DNA from: Ectocarpus siliculosus
Taxonomy: Eukaryota > Sar > Phaeophyceae > Ectocarpales > Ectocarpaceae
DNA: 52,715 nt
Direction of reading: 5' to 3'
NCBI GenBank assembly: GCA_000310025.1
Contig: FN649738.1
Coordinates: 1,046,363-1,099,077 of the forward strand
A program made the position numbers and the translations under genes. Shown here piece by piece: positions 42,817 through 52,715 of this stretch (within the stretch, counting starts at the first letter, position 1; the number at the start of each line of letters is the position of its first letter). Below the pieces are notes generated by a model. It did no database searches and was not told where the DNA came from. It saw only the letters and a list, made by a program, of their open reading frames with translations.

Positions 42817-42845
42817 ACCGGCACTATAGAGGGCCCCCCACTGTA
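42817..42845 (-). repeat. pogo terminal inverted repeat, right, with TA
   Basis: Perfect reverse complement of 39163-39191. The sequence beyond it (CCACCGAATGTGGCGGTAAT) resumes the hAT-like element. Confidence 0.95.
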
Positions 42846-42949
42846 CCACCGAATGTGGCGGTAATTCCCGCCAGTACCGGGACCGCCCACCACGGCGGGA
42901 AAAAAACGGCGGGAATTTTCCCGAGGTGTACCCTGATATGCATAGCGAT

Positions 42950-43560
42950 CGGGATCGTATGACGTCTCTCCTCTGTTGTCAGCCCTAGACTCCCACTCAA
43001 GGACACTCTGCGTTGGATATCACCCCGGGACCTCGCAGATCAGTCGGTGTTTCAAGAGGCCCTAAAAAGGACCTTTGTTAGTCATCACGACTAAAACATG
43101 CTCGCGACGAGCCACCGACACAGAAGTTGATACCCACCAACCCGATGCGACGACCATCACGACGACGAGCACGGCAATGTCAAGAGGCGAGAATAGCTTC
43201 CCGCGCTCAACACGCCGAACCCTCGTACGCCCACGCGATGGATGGCAACGACCCCAATCAACTTAAAACTTCACCGAGAAAAGCTGAACACAGCAATTGA
43301 ACAGCACCCCGTCCCCCCGGTGTCCCGCGATAATAGTACTCACCCCGCACTCCCCCTGGAAAAGACAGTCTTCACTCAAGGCCCAGTCGAAGGACGGCTC
43401 CAGGTCGTCCAGCTGCAGCCAATCGTTCCGGAGCCCGACCGACAAATTTCGATCATGCGCCTGTTTTTTTCATCGAATGACAGGGGGAACGGTGTGATGC
43501 CTGATGTACTAGCATAAACAGGTCTGGAACAAGGTTAGAACCAAGGTGACTGTTCGAAAG
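42950..43560. other. No supported gene
   Basis: Short ORFs only. The phrase AAAGACAGTCTTC at about 43360 resembles part of the following tandem repeat. Confidence 0.35.
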
Positions 43561-43564
43561 AGGC

Positions 43565-43780
43565 GGGGGACATTGGGGGTTGTATCTCGAAAAAACAGTC
43601 TTCCGCGAAAACAACGTGACTGTGACTACGGTACGGAAATTCCATACCCTGACGAGTACGGGGCGGGACGGGGGACATTGGGGGTTTGTATCTCGAAAAA
43701 ACGGTCTTCCGCGACAACAACATAGCTATGACTACGGGACGGAAACTACGTACCCTCACGAGTACGGTACGGAAGGACGT
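43565..43780. repeat. Two tandem units of about 105 bp
   Basis: GGGGGACATTGGGGG, then GTATCTCGAAAAAAC, GTCTTCCGCGA, and ACTACGG-ACGGAAA are repeated with a 105-bp offset (CATTG at 43571 and 43676). The units differ at scattered positions. Confidence 0.8.
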
Positions 43781-43978
43781 GAGGGGGCATAAAAGACGAA
43801 ACTCGCTGTCTTTTGTTTTGGGGTTGATGGAATCTTCGAAGCACATACTGCTGTGGTTACAAAAAACCACAACAACAGGGGTGTATGTCGTGTTGCCTTC
43901 GGGTTGATGCTATTGCACACATGGAATGTACTTTGAGGTCGTCCCATATGTTGACGTAGGTGTTGGCGTTGGTCGTAC

Positions 43979-46900
43979 CTGCCCCGCCAGCCACGTGTTG
44001 TACGTCAGCTGATCGCTTGCGGTGATGTTAAAGCCAGAGTTTTCATTCAAGTACACCTGTCGCGGTCATAGCAACAGCGCCGGTTAAGGGGCGGGGGGGT
44101 AAGAGAGGAGGGAGAGAGACAGAAAAGAAACGGGCACCTACCGAAAAAACTCAACGCCATGTGGTACGAAACAGCTGGTATGTATTTGGATACTAAACAA
44201 CGCACTCAGTTCTGCTCGCCATATCCCTGTGTGCTTCGCTCGCGATCTCTGGCTTCGAGGGCTATCAGCTAGGCAGTCCTGGAATAGTTAACCATTTCCC
44301 AAGAGGCCGGCCCTGCTGACACGCCTGTCATACCTCTCCCCTCCTGAGCACCCCTTCCACTCCTCCTCTGAAACCCGCGACTAGCAAGACAAGATGGTGC
44401 CCGCTCCTCCCGTACCCTAGTTCGACGCCGTCACTAAGCGCCCGCATCGCGCAAGCCGATGGAAATCGTCATTTAACCCGGACATGACATCTATGTGGCC
44501 TCCCCGTTGGCACAGCAAACGCAATGGCGATGGCCAGCTTCTGGCGCATGCTTGTGAAACGTAGCCTGAGCCGGCGAAAACCCCCTTTAAATCGCTCCGT
44601 TCCGGCATGCGAAGTCTATGGTCTAACGACTATGGTATTCGTTTGGTACCCTCACCCCCCCCGTCCTACCTGAACGTTGCTGGGCTCCACCCCCTGGCAG
44701 CTCTTGTTCGTAGCCAAGTCCAGCCTTGCTGTCATCACCGTAAGCACTCCCTGCAAGGACATTAAACAAAAGGAGAAGAAAAAAACTTAAAGTTTTTGAG
44801 AGAGAGCGTACTCCCTACGTATCCTGCTCTCCCCACGGCCAGAACTACAACAACAATTAAAGGCGAGCGGTGATAATTATTGAGCCAACCTGTTCGCCGT
44901 TCAACCGCTTCTTCTCTAGCGCACCAGAAACACAAAACAATCAAAAGCCATAGTTCTCGTCAGGTAGACATGACTTTATCACGGCTGGGTATCTCGATTT
45001 CGGGTCGCAATGAAGCACCGCAACGAACGTATTTGTCTGATGAGGGCACACATGCTTGCATCTCGACACTGCGCCGGCTACGTCCTCCTCCTTCTCCTAC
45101 TCCTACTCCGCAGAATGAAACGGTATACAATGCGCACTGCCGCACTTCCCGATCGATTTGTCTAGTGCTTCGTACGCGTTTTTTCCTTCTCTGCGTGTCC
45201 GACCGCGTCATGCCCGAAACATACCGACCGAGCGACGCCAAACACAGAGCCACGGGCAAAAAGACCCGAACCGACGCCAGTTGACCCGCATTTGACTGTA
45301 CCTCAGCCGTGATGTTGAGCCATCTCTCGCCTTCGAACCCGTCCTCCACCCCGCCCCCCAACCAGTCCGACTCGAAATCGTCTGAATCGAGCCTACCCTC
45401 CTCGAAAGTTCCCGCCGAAAACGCTGCGCGAAAGAGTAACACCGCACATACGCGCACGCACGCAGCAATTTGCGTAATACCTTCGTTGTTCAACCGGTCG
45501 AAATGTCGGGTGAAATGTAGGAACACGTGCCGTACAGGTCGCGAGCAAGCGAAAGTCGGAGTTATGCTCTACACACCTATATCGGAAGAAGAGCAAGGCA
45601 ACGCATACATTTGTTTTGTCGTTTTCCACAGGCGCAGGTGCTCAACAGCCCTGCCGTTCACTCGCCACCGGGAGTCTCAGTGGGCATAAACCATGATGAT
45701 GACAGCCACGTTGGACCATGGACACAGCCGTCGCCACAGCACGAAGTCAAAAGCTCTGCAAACAACCTACGCCACTTTCATTCACCGCAAGCGGTAGATG
45801 GAGCAGCAGCAGCAGCAGCAGTGTCACTCTTGAAAACAAAGCGAATCAGAGGTTCCAAACAAGGATCCAACGTATGCCGCTGATTGCACACAACGCCTTG
45901 GGAGGGCTGTAACTCACAGCAGATAACAACGACGTCCCTATCCCGAAGCTCCTCTATTTCGCTGGTCGCAGCGTCTGTTGGATGTAGAGGGGGTGCGCGG
46001 ACGGGGCATGGGCAAGAATTATCAGACACAAGGGAGTTACTCTCGAATTAAGCAATACCAGAGTGGGGAGCGGGTGAGGGCCTAGCACGGGGCGGAGGGT
46101 CAACCAAATCCAGTTGCAAAAATCGAACAGATGGGTCGGGACAAGTCTCGATTCCCCCACCCAACCCGCGCCTGTGGATTCATTAGGTACCACGAACCTC
46201 TGCCCAGGCCTGACCGCAGTCTGCTACCAACAGCGTTACGAGACGGCCAACGCGCCGTACTGTCAGGCCTAAGCGTGGGAATCACGTCTACCACGGACGG
46301 TGCACACGTACCCCAAGCCAACAATTCAGCTTGGGTCTAAATGCCTCTCAAGGAAAAAAGATACCTCCGCTCCCAAATGACAAAAACAAATAGCTGTCAT
46401 GTTCACTTGGTGTGTCTTCACATCAAAACCAGTCCGATCTCCGCTCAGTACCTTCTGAAATCCGTACTGGTCCGACGGACGGGGGCGCGTTATTTCGTGG
46501 CCACAGGCTAACCAACAAACCAGCGTACGATAGAACTAAAAAGAGCCAGTAAATAGTAGACGTCGGGCGGCGGAAGTCACACCTCGCAACGTGTAGTTTG
46601 CAGACACAAGAAGAGCCTACCACGGAGGGAAAAAATACGCCCAACGGATCACGGGTGCTGTATGTCCTGGGGACCGTGGAACATAAACAATCGCCCGGTG
46701 TGTCTCCATCGATGTCACGATGCCTCCCCCACAATAGCCTTACTCTCCATCCCTCTCCGCATGTGCCTCTCTGCCTATCTGTCTGCCTGTCTGCGCGCCT
46801 GTTGGTTTCTTTCTCTCCCTTTCCCTCTGTCTGTCCGTCTCTTCATCTTTTAGCTCTCTCTCTTGCTCAGCAGTGGAGAGGTGTTGTATTCATGTTCGCC

Positions 46901-47213
46901 TCCTCTCGGCTGCCTGCCTCTTCCCAGGAGGCCGACTCCACAGAAGATCTTGGCCGACCGTTGCACCAGCAAGGACAATTTTGGCGGAACTGGACAGGAG
47001 GCAAATTATTGTCCGAATGCGGAGCAACTAGAAAACATCACACCCCTTCGGAACAGAGACAAACGTCCGTGGCAATCACTGACCAATGACGGCGACAGCG
47101 AGACGCTGCGTCGTCTTCGAACTCACTCCCTCGGGACACCACCTCTCACCAAAAAGGTCGATGTTGTACATATCAACGTCTACCGAGAGGTCGATCTCGC
47201 CCGCCAGCTGCAT
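43979..47213 (-). CDS. Three phase-compatible exons of a probable secreted or surface protein
   Basis: Exons 47213-47150, 45423-45302 and 44056-43979 have good borders: TTTCTCCTTCAG/ATG and TTTTTG/GTGAGA; TTTCGCGCAG and GCTGAG/GTACAG; GCGACAG and GGGCAG/GTACGA. Their phases agree exactly (0 to 1, 1 to 0, 0 to 0). The first reads MQLAGEIDLSVDVDMYNIDL. The second is strongly acidic (TFEEGRLDSDDFESDWLGG) and ends WLNITAE. The third is VYLNENSGFNITASDQLTYN. Two NIT sequons suggest an extracellular product. The acidic beta-like pattern recalls no family I can name. Extra exons in the 1.2-1.7 kb introns are possible, and both gene ends are unknown. Confidence 0.55.
44101..45301. other. Probable intron of the minus-strand gene
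   Basis: No supported exon of its own. It contains purine runs near 44105-44130 and short ORFs on both strands. Confidence 0.3.
45802..45823. repeat. (CAG)n microsatellite
   Basis: About seven AGC/CAG triplets. No coding frame is supported around it. Confidence 0.8.
46417..46515 (+). repeat. Dispersed repeat family R, partial copy
   Basis: GTCTTCACATCAAAACCAG, then CGATCTCCGCTCAGTACCTTC, TCCGTACTGGTCCGACG and CGTGGCCACAGGCTAACC follow the family order. This copy has lost the GTT tail. Confidence 0.6.
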
Positions 47214-47381
47214 CTGAAGGAGAAAACGTTGGGCCGCGCGCACAAACAAAAGACGCCCAGATGAAAGGCGCCCGCATCGATGCATTATCGGACCGAAGAA
47301 CAAAACACAAGAGCGTCCCCTTGCACATGAAGTGTTGCCGTTAAGACGCTGCCGTTGAGACGAAAAAAAATATATATATAC

Positions 47382-47554
47382 TTATATCAGAGGTCGAATT
47401 ATTCTACGGCCGCCACCGCGCGGCAACGGCCGGGAGGTCTCCGAGGAGAGAAAATCCCGGATATTCCCTGTGGCAAAGCCCCCCATGATCGCTGCCACAC
47501 CCAAAAAGACGATCGTTTCCGTAGGGTACGGGGTAGGCGTTGGGTGAGTGGACA
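47382..47554 (-). CDS. Terminal exon of a membrane protein
   Basis: An acceptor at GAACGTTGCAG is followed by STHPTPTPYPTE, a Pro/Thr-rich stalk, then a hydrophobic span (TIVFLGVAAIMGGFATGNI), a short DFLSSETSRPLP segment, a basic cluster (RGGGRRIIR) and a stop. The stalk, membrane span and short basic tail suggest a type I anchored surface protein. It ends 170 bp before the first exon of the neighbouring minus-strand gene, so the two may be consecutive genes, or this may be an alternative terminal exon. Upstream exons were not identified. Confidence 0.5.
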
Positions 47555-47599
47555 CTGCAACGTTCGTAATGTAGATGGGACGCAATAACACAATACAAC

Positions 47600-48035
47600 A
47601 AGCATGGAGTAAAGCGAGGGAAAGGTAGTCGACACTTGGTGAGGACTTCCCTTGAAAACGAGGAAGCTAAATAACCCTCCTGTACGACCTAAACAAGACC
47701 AGTAAAGCACTGATTGGCGATGCGCCGGCTTCTGAGGGGGAAGCAAAATAGCGCAGTCTTCGTCACATCGGCTTGGTCGTGCTCCGACGACAGATGGCCG
47801 TGCTGCACAGGCGTTTAAGCCGGAAATTCGTAGCGGAGATACCTCACACTAACCCCGGGAGTTGTCGGGCGAAAGGGGAAACACAAGGAAGAGATCTCAC
47901 GCACGCGATTTAAACTAGGAGAATAATCAGAGGAAAACGCCACGTCCACCACCGGGACGTATGTTTACGCCTCACAGATCCGAAGTCAGCTATCTACTAT
48001 CAAAAACAGGACGGGTCTAGCCTATAAGACCTGCG
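47600..48035. other. No supported gene
   Basis: Only short ORFs. Introns of the upstream part of the membrane protein gene are possible. Confidence 0.3.
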
Positions 48036-48040
48036 CGCGG

Positions 48041-48164
48041 TGGGGTTAGCCATGCGGCATGTGTAACCTGGAGGGTTGTGTATTGTTGCGTGGGTCCGCG
48101 ATGTGGGTATAGCCATGCGGCATGTGTAACCTGGAGGGTTGTGTATTGATAGCGTGGGTCCAAC
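48041..48164. repeat. Two tandem units of 63 bp
   Basis: TAGCCATGCGGCATGTGTAA, CCTGGAGGGTTGTGTATTG and GCGTGGGTCC recur with a 63-bp offset (48047 and 48110). They are near-identical, so recently duplicated. Confidence 0.85.
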
Positions 48165-48169
48165 TCACT

Positions 48170-50010
48170 GCTCAACAGAAAACACACAAGGTGCGATCGC
48201 TCACGCCCATAGCCACGGATCGAGAGAAACCTTGGAGGGGCGTGAGCGTCTACCAGCTACGGCGCTTTCTCATGATAGTTGCCCGGGATCGGCTCATCAC
48301 GTTGCTTACGCCAAGCTGCTGTCTTCGAAGACAAACGTTAATTGCGGCAAAGCCTCCTGCCTGCTGCTGTTGCTGCTGCCGAGCCTCTCTTGCGTGAAAA
48401 TTGACGTCAACGTTTTTTCTTTGTTGCTCGGGGAATAACGTACGAAGTGCTTGCTGTATGCCCGTGAGAAACTCGCCAGGGTTGAGACGATTGAGTGTGT
48501 GGCGGGATTGTTGTGAGCCTGCCGCACTGCCTGTCGCGATGCCTTGTCTACGCTGCCGCTGGTGCTCTGCGGCGGTGTGAATTGCTTGTTACAGGAAAAT
48601 ACAGTGCCTCCTCCCAGCAAATGCGTAGTTGCGTCCGCACTCTACTTGTGCCCGCCGGAAAGACTTCATGTTTGATTTGGTTCTTCGCCAGTGGGTGGCA
48701 TCAACGGACTAACAAACAAACCCCACAGGGCCACCTTCACGTCGGCAAACACACAAGACCTGTTGCATGCCTGTGGCTGGCGAACCTAGCTAGACGACTA
48801 ACGGGGCTCTACATCGCACAGCAGTATTGCAGCTAGACTACTGCAAGGTACTCTGCTTATTACCCCGCCCTATCTCGTAGGGCATGGCAAGGCTTGTTCT
48901 TCACGCGACACCCTCTTCGCTGGTGAACACTCGACAACATGATCGGGCTTGAACGTTGGCTGGTCGGAAGCACCGAAGCGTAAAGATGGGAGACTTGCTA
49001 CAAAGTCTATGGTACACGCGTGCTGTGCATATGTCCTTTCGAGCTTTGGAACGAGCGGCAGAACGTAGTCTGCGGCTCAACGAAACAACAAGCTGGCCCA
49101 AACCTCCGCAGCCTCTCGGCCCTTGTTCCACGCGAAGGAAGCAGGTGCCAGCAGGGGCGTGGATCCAAAGGCAACACAAATACGGCCTTAGCTAGTGTTT
49201 GGGTGTTGCGTGCAGGCGTCGTAACCACCTTCCACGCCGACTAAGCATTAGTCCCATCTCCGGTCGGCGTACCATGCATGTATGCATACGGAGATGATAC
49301 AGAGCGGCCCTTCCGCGCACGAGTTCTGAAATTCAACGGGCAAACACGCATGTTCTTCTCCTGAAATAATGCATGTAATTTGCTGTGCGCCGTGCGGCGA
49401 GATACGTTGCTGGGGCTGACCTTCTACAGCAGGCACCAGCGAGCATGGCGGTGAGCGGGACTACTGCTGCGGCTATCGGAGAGTAACCCCGAAGCATCCT
49501 CACCTGCCAGCTCACGCCAGGCCCCGGTTTCCACCAATCCCCTGCCGCAACCGCCGCGTCCAGCAACAGCGCTGACAGAAACAACGACACTGATGTTGCT
49601 GCTGCTGCTGCTGCTGTGGGCAACCTCCTCCTCCTCCTCCCTCTCCCTGTCGAGCAACGACAAGTTGGGAAGCCCCCCGGCTGCCGCCGATGCTCTCGAT
49701 CCCGATGTGTTGTCGCTCGCATCGTTAGCTCGTCCATCAACCGTCACACACCCAAGGTTCGCCACGGCAGTTTGACTATACGAGCTCTGCCAGGTGTCTT
49801 GCGAAACTGCCTTGGCCCGCTCTTCCGGGGTTCTACGCCCCTTACCCTCGCTCCCAAAGAGCTCCAGCCCTGGAGATCAGTCTCCCAACCAGCGAGCGCC
49901 GGTTGCGGTGGCAGATGGCAGAGAAAGTGAGGAATGTCGGCGGAATCCGAACAGTGGCCGTTGCCCGGTTTGATCTTGTTGTACCCACAGAAGCTTCCGG
50001 GCCAGAGAGG
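48170..50010. other. No firmly supported gene
   Basis: ORFs on both strands are short or biased by triplet runs (CTG near 48360-48380 and 49593-49616). A minus-strand reading around 49570-49765 (GGLPNLSLLDREREEEEEV) could be an exon, but it is low complexity. Confidence 0.3.
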
Positions 50011-50013
50011 ACC

Positions 50014-50655
50014 TCAAATTAGATATAAACTGCTGTGCAGGGCACAGAGCCCGAGTGCCACGGGGTTGCGTGCCTTCCTCGACACACGCACCCAACGACG
50101 CCAATCTCCTTCTCTGTCAGCGGTGTACGGCAGTAGTACCTGCCAGTGCCTGCCGTGCGTCGCCCGCTGCCAAGGGAGAGCGGTTCGCACCCCGATTTCC
50201 GGAGCCCCTGAAACTAGCGGGTTATGTCGTCGTTGTTGCATCTCATTCTGCGTCACCCCCAACACCGCTCGCTCTCTTGTCTGTTGCCCTGTGCCTTGTG
50301 CAACAGCAGGGGAGAGAGAGGGGGGGGGGCACGTCGACAAGTACCGAAGCCTGGGAGAGCGCTGGGAGGTGTGCCTGTTACCTTCTCTAGCTGTCTGGAT
50401 ATCCTGGTGGTGAGTCTTCACAAGCTTTTCCTTTAGCAATCCAGCAGCTTGTGTCCCTGAGGTCTGACCGGACGACCATACAGCAGCAGCTATCGTAGAT
50501 CGAGCATCTGCGGTCGTGCAGATACTCGCCGGGTGGTATTGCACTAACGACGAAGCAAAATACGATACTTTGGGTTGTAGCCATGCTACCACTGATCGTT
50601 TGGAGGGAGAATCTGGCTCTCGGAATTGGAGCTTTTCAACGTCCATTCCATGCAC
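50014..50655 (-). CDS. Long ORF, unknown, doubtful
   Basis: A 213-codon open minus-strand frame, the longest in this stretch, includes KVSYFASSLVQYHPASICTT and GLLKEKLVKTHHQDIQT before a possible donor (GAGAAG/GTAACA, about 50380). The remainder is Arg/Pro-rich and looks like shadow coding. An alternative Cys-rich frame (SIYDSCCCMVVRSDL) overlaps. If real, probably only 50380-50655 is an exon. Confidence 0.3.
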   Translation of the reverse strand: MHGMDVEKLQFREPDSPSKRSVVAWLQPKVSYFASSLVQYHPASICTTADARSTIAAAVWSSGQTSGTQAAGLLKEKLVKTHHQDIQTAREGNRHTSQRSPRLRYLSTCPPPSLSPAVAQGTGQQTRERAVLGVTQNEMQQRRHNPLVSGAPEIGVRTALPWQRATHGRHWQVLLPYTADREGDWRRWVRVSRKARNPVALGLCALHSSLYLI

Positions 50656-50874
50656 TCAAGTCGCTGTTGCCGTTTTCAGCGACTGCCCGCTGATTTAATA
50701 GCACAGGCGCCGTATGGTATGCCCCGCACTTCCCGCATGGATTTAGCTTCGTTGAATGCGGGGTTCAATACTGCGGGAAGGGGAGCAATATGTGTTTCAT
50801 TCCATCACCAGGCTGGAGATGAGATCTTGCTTCTGGTTGTTGATCCAGGGAAGTTTTGCATGCTGTAGATCAAA

Positions 50875-51234
50875 CTATGTTCTTGCCCCTGGGTACAACG
50901 ACCACGGCTCCACGACAGTAGCATCTACATAATTTTTGAGCGAGTGTTCGACCTGCTCTACCGTGGGTACCATGCAACAGTAGTGGCCCCCACATCGGAA
51001 ACCACTATTTTCTTGATAGCAGGGTTCCAACTGCTGTAGGTTCGCTTTCCAACCTGTGCACCCTCGTGCTGCCGGCCGATTGCTTAATGTTGTACCATCG
51101 ACGAGCGGCATCGGGCTACACACCAGCTCGTTGAGGTGGCCAAACGCGCGTGCTTTGTACAAGGCCGGCTTGCAATGCCCCTTGTTCCGCTGATTATATT
51201 CTCCGGGAATGCGCAGCCGCGGGGCTGTACACAT
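50875..51234 (-). CDS. Cys-rich ORF, head to head with the helicase gene
   Basis: From the ATG at 51234 the frame gives 119 residues: MCTAPRLRIPGEYNQRNKG, HLNELVCSPMPLVDGTT, then CYQENSGFRCGGHYCCMV and VEHSLKNYVDATVVEP, ending YPGART. Nine Cys and natural composition favour a real protein or exon. The family is not recognised. It starts only about 140 bp from the helicase start codon on the other strand, so a shared bidirectional promoter is possible. A 3' exon of an antisense gene is the alternative. Confidence 0.45.
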   Translation of the reverse strand: MCTAPRLRIPGEYNQRNKGHCKPALYKARAFGHLNELVCSPMPLVDGTTLSNRPAARGCTGWKANLQQLEPCYQENSGFRCGGHYCCMVPTVEQVEHSLKNYVDATVVEPWSLYPGART

Positions 51235-51376
51235 AACGTCAGGAAACGAATAGCCCGACCAACGCACACATCATCATTATGATGACCCCATGACCCCCCA
51301 TTGGAACCCCCGCCCCCGCCCCCCCCCGAACACCTGCATCCACCTACAGTACAACACCATCTACGGAGAAGCAACC

Positions 51377-52386
51377 ATGGGCGATCGGGAGCTGCTGCAA
51401 TGGGTGTCCGACAAGCTCCACGACGTGGTCGGCTTCAGCGAGAGCTCCACGGCGCAGTTCGTCTTGGCCCTGGCGCGGCGGGCGTCCAAGTCCGGCAAGG
51501 GTGCCGCGGCACTGTTGGCGGGACTGTCAGACCTGGACGTGCCCGCGAACGCCACCTCGCGAGCCTTCGCGGCGGAACTCATGACCAGGTACGTATGTAT
51601 ACACAAGGCGGCGCGCCGCCGGAGTGGGCTCAGCAGGGCTGGGCTAAGGCAGTAGTGCCATCAAGACATGATGCGAGATGAAAGTAAGCATACCGGTATG
51701 TTGGTGTTGGTCAGCTGCCTTCAGCGACGTTTCCCACCTTCGAACAGGTCATCCAGCTGACGTGTTTTATACTCGAAGAGCCCAACGAAGTTCACCGAAC
51801 CAAAAAGAAAAGTGTACAAGTCTGTATACAGTCTCATGTGCGTTGCTGAAGACTTGGTGCCTCTGTGATGGAGTGTTTCTCGTGTAGATCGATGTATGTA
51901 TGTATAGATGCTGGCGTTAAGCGGAGACTTGGCGTGTGTGGAGTTTTTCTCCTGCAGATCGACGTGTGTATGGATGCTGCTGCTGGACGGTTACTTGGTA
52001 TCTGCGGACTGTTTCTCGTGTAGGTACGACTCTTCTGGTTCCTCCGGTGTCGGACGAAGGACTTGCGAAGTTTTGCAGGGTCTTCATGGGCTTCGTTCGT
52101 CCCTCTCCCGATGCTGTGCCCACACCCCCTGCTCGCTGTAGCGTTTTAATAGCGTAGCTCGAACGCACCTGTCCTTGCGCCCTAATGCGGGCAATCGCCA
52201 CATTGCGTCCATTTTTGCGACAGGGTTGGAGCCTCCGGGGGCGGGGCAGGGGGGGGCGGCCGCGCGCTGCAGCGGCAACAGCAGCAGCGGCAGCCCACGA
52301 ACGCGGAGCTGCTGAAGCAAAGCCAGAGCTACGCCCTGCTCTCTAGCGACGAGGAGGACGGCGGGGGGGGCTATTCGAGCCTCAAG
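51377..52386 (+). CDS. DHX16/Prp2-like pre-mRNA splicing helicase, N-terminal exons (partial)
   Basis: Exon 1 (51377-51588) begins at GCAACCATGG, a good initiation context, and encodes MGDRELLQWVSDKLHDVVGF, then ESSTAQFVLALARRA and a conserved helical end FAAELMTR. Exon 2 (52224-52386) joins in phase 2 across a 635-bp intron (donor AG/GTACGT, acceptor TTGCGACAG). It continues with a Gly run, Gln-rich LQRQQQQRQP and ELLKQSQSYALLSSDEED, ending at CTCAAG/GTGAGT. The PWI-like start (W-V-x-D/K-L-H-x-V-x-G-x-S-E) and the SYxLL-acidic motif match the N-terminus of DHX16/Prp2 DEAH helicases, which remodel the spliceosome before the first catalytic step. The helicase core lies beyond the window. Confidence 0.82.
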
Positions 52387-52654
52387 GTGAGTCGTCGCCG
52401 TTGGTTGTGGCTATGGTTTTGGTCGCCGGAGATAGTTGTGCATGGCTTGCCGGTTTGTGTTTGTATTTTTTCGTTGGGGGGGGGGGAGGTAGGTTGTCAG
52501 TCGCCGCTGCACTACATGCACGCCCCCAACGCAAACGTCACGAAAAGTTGGTTACGTGGTATTTTTCCGTGGCGGTGTCGTATGTATCACCCCTCACATC
52601 GATCGATCCAACCCCAAACATCCGTACCTTTTTCATGGCGATGAAAGGCGCTGC

Positions 52655-52715
52655 CTTCTGCCCCCCCCCCCCCCCCTACAAAAAAAAAAAAAACCCGAAC
52701 CCCCCCCAAACAAAA
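52655..52715. repeat. Homopolymer-rich contig end
   Basis: Runs of C, A and C with little else, probably intronic simple sequence of the helicase gene or an assembly edge. Confidence 0.6.

Larger units (their letters stand above)
39165..42843 (+). mobile_element. Complete pogo/Tigger-class DNA transposon
   Basis: The element is 3679 bp with perfect 27-bp inverted repeats (start CAGTGGGGGGCCCTCTATAG) and TA duplicated at 39163-39164 and 42844-42845. CAGT ends with a TA duplication are typical of pogo-group Tc1/mariner relatives. Subterminal regions carry many TAGTGCCGGT motifs and three perfect hairpins. A transposase gene with three exons occupies most of the interior. It interrupts a hAT-like element, so it is the younger insertion. 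Confidence 0.94.
38047..42935. mobile_element. hAT-like element, interrupted by a pogo element
   Basis: Perfect 15-bp inverted ends, CAGGGTACACCTCGG at 38047-38061 and its reverse complement at 42921-42935, are flanked by a perfect 8-bp direct duplication ATATGCAT (38039-38046 and 42936-42943). The CAGGG start and 8-bp duplication are hallmarks of hAT elements. Subtracting the pogo element at 39163-42845 leaves about 1.2 kb, too short for a transposase, so it is non-autonomous. Its arms are packed with GGCGGTAC-type motifs, including three or four 70-bp tandem units at 38090-38370 and a second block at 38890-39160. Confidence 0.8.

Overview
This is a eukaryotic nuclear contig fragment rich in introns and transposons, not prokaryotic DNA. 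Host gene pieces sit in short exons with GT..AG borders and long introns. Coding exons are GC-rich, and intergenic DNA is full of microsatellites and homopolymer runs. The mix of a Prp2/DHX16-type spliceosomal helicase, secreted Ig-fold plus PC-esterase proteins, DIRS-type retrotransposons and pogo elements would fit a stramenopile. A brown alga (Ectocarpus-like) is my best guess, but nothing in the window proves it. There is one 100-N assembly gap (28119-28218), and both ends are low-complexity, as at contig edges.

Layout. 1-2 kb: G-rich simple sequence and at least one small inverted-repeat element. 2.6-10.4 kb (minus strand): scattered exons of one or two secreted-protein genes, with a signal peptide exon, then a filamin-like Ig fold plus NXPE/PC-esterase exon, then more exons with good splice borders. 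12-14.9 kb: tRNA-derived SINE copies and a second dispersed repeat linked to a (GTT)n tract. 14.87-21.12 kb: a complete DIRS-type tyrosine-recombinase retrotransposon with split direct repeats in the order A1, ORFs, B1A2, B2. 21-25 kb: decayed repeats and another SINE. 25.03-28.32 kb: a Mutator-like element with a 9-bp target duplication and non-transposase cargo ORFs. 28.3-35.7 kb: mostly simple sequence, SINE copies and weak ORFs.

35.8-36.6 kb: 3' exons of a type I membrane protein gene. 36.84-37.85 kb: a satellite of about 135-bp period. 38.05-42.94 kb: a hAT-like element (8-bp target duplication) interrupted by a complete pogo/Tigger-class transposon with perfect terminal inverted repeats and a three-exon transposase that reads open throughout. 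43-47.6 kb (minus): exons of one or two further membrane or secreted protein genes. 47.6-51.3 kb: weak ORFs. 51.38 kb to the end: the first two exons of a DHX16/Prp2-like pre-mRNA splicing helicase, truncated by the window.

The main story is nested and recent transposition. The DIRS element landed in a copy of a dispersed repeat for which an uninterrupted paralogue lies 0.4 kb away. The pogo element landed inside the hAT-like one. Several elements carry dense short subterminal motifs, which look like transposase-binding arrays.
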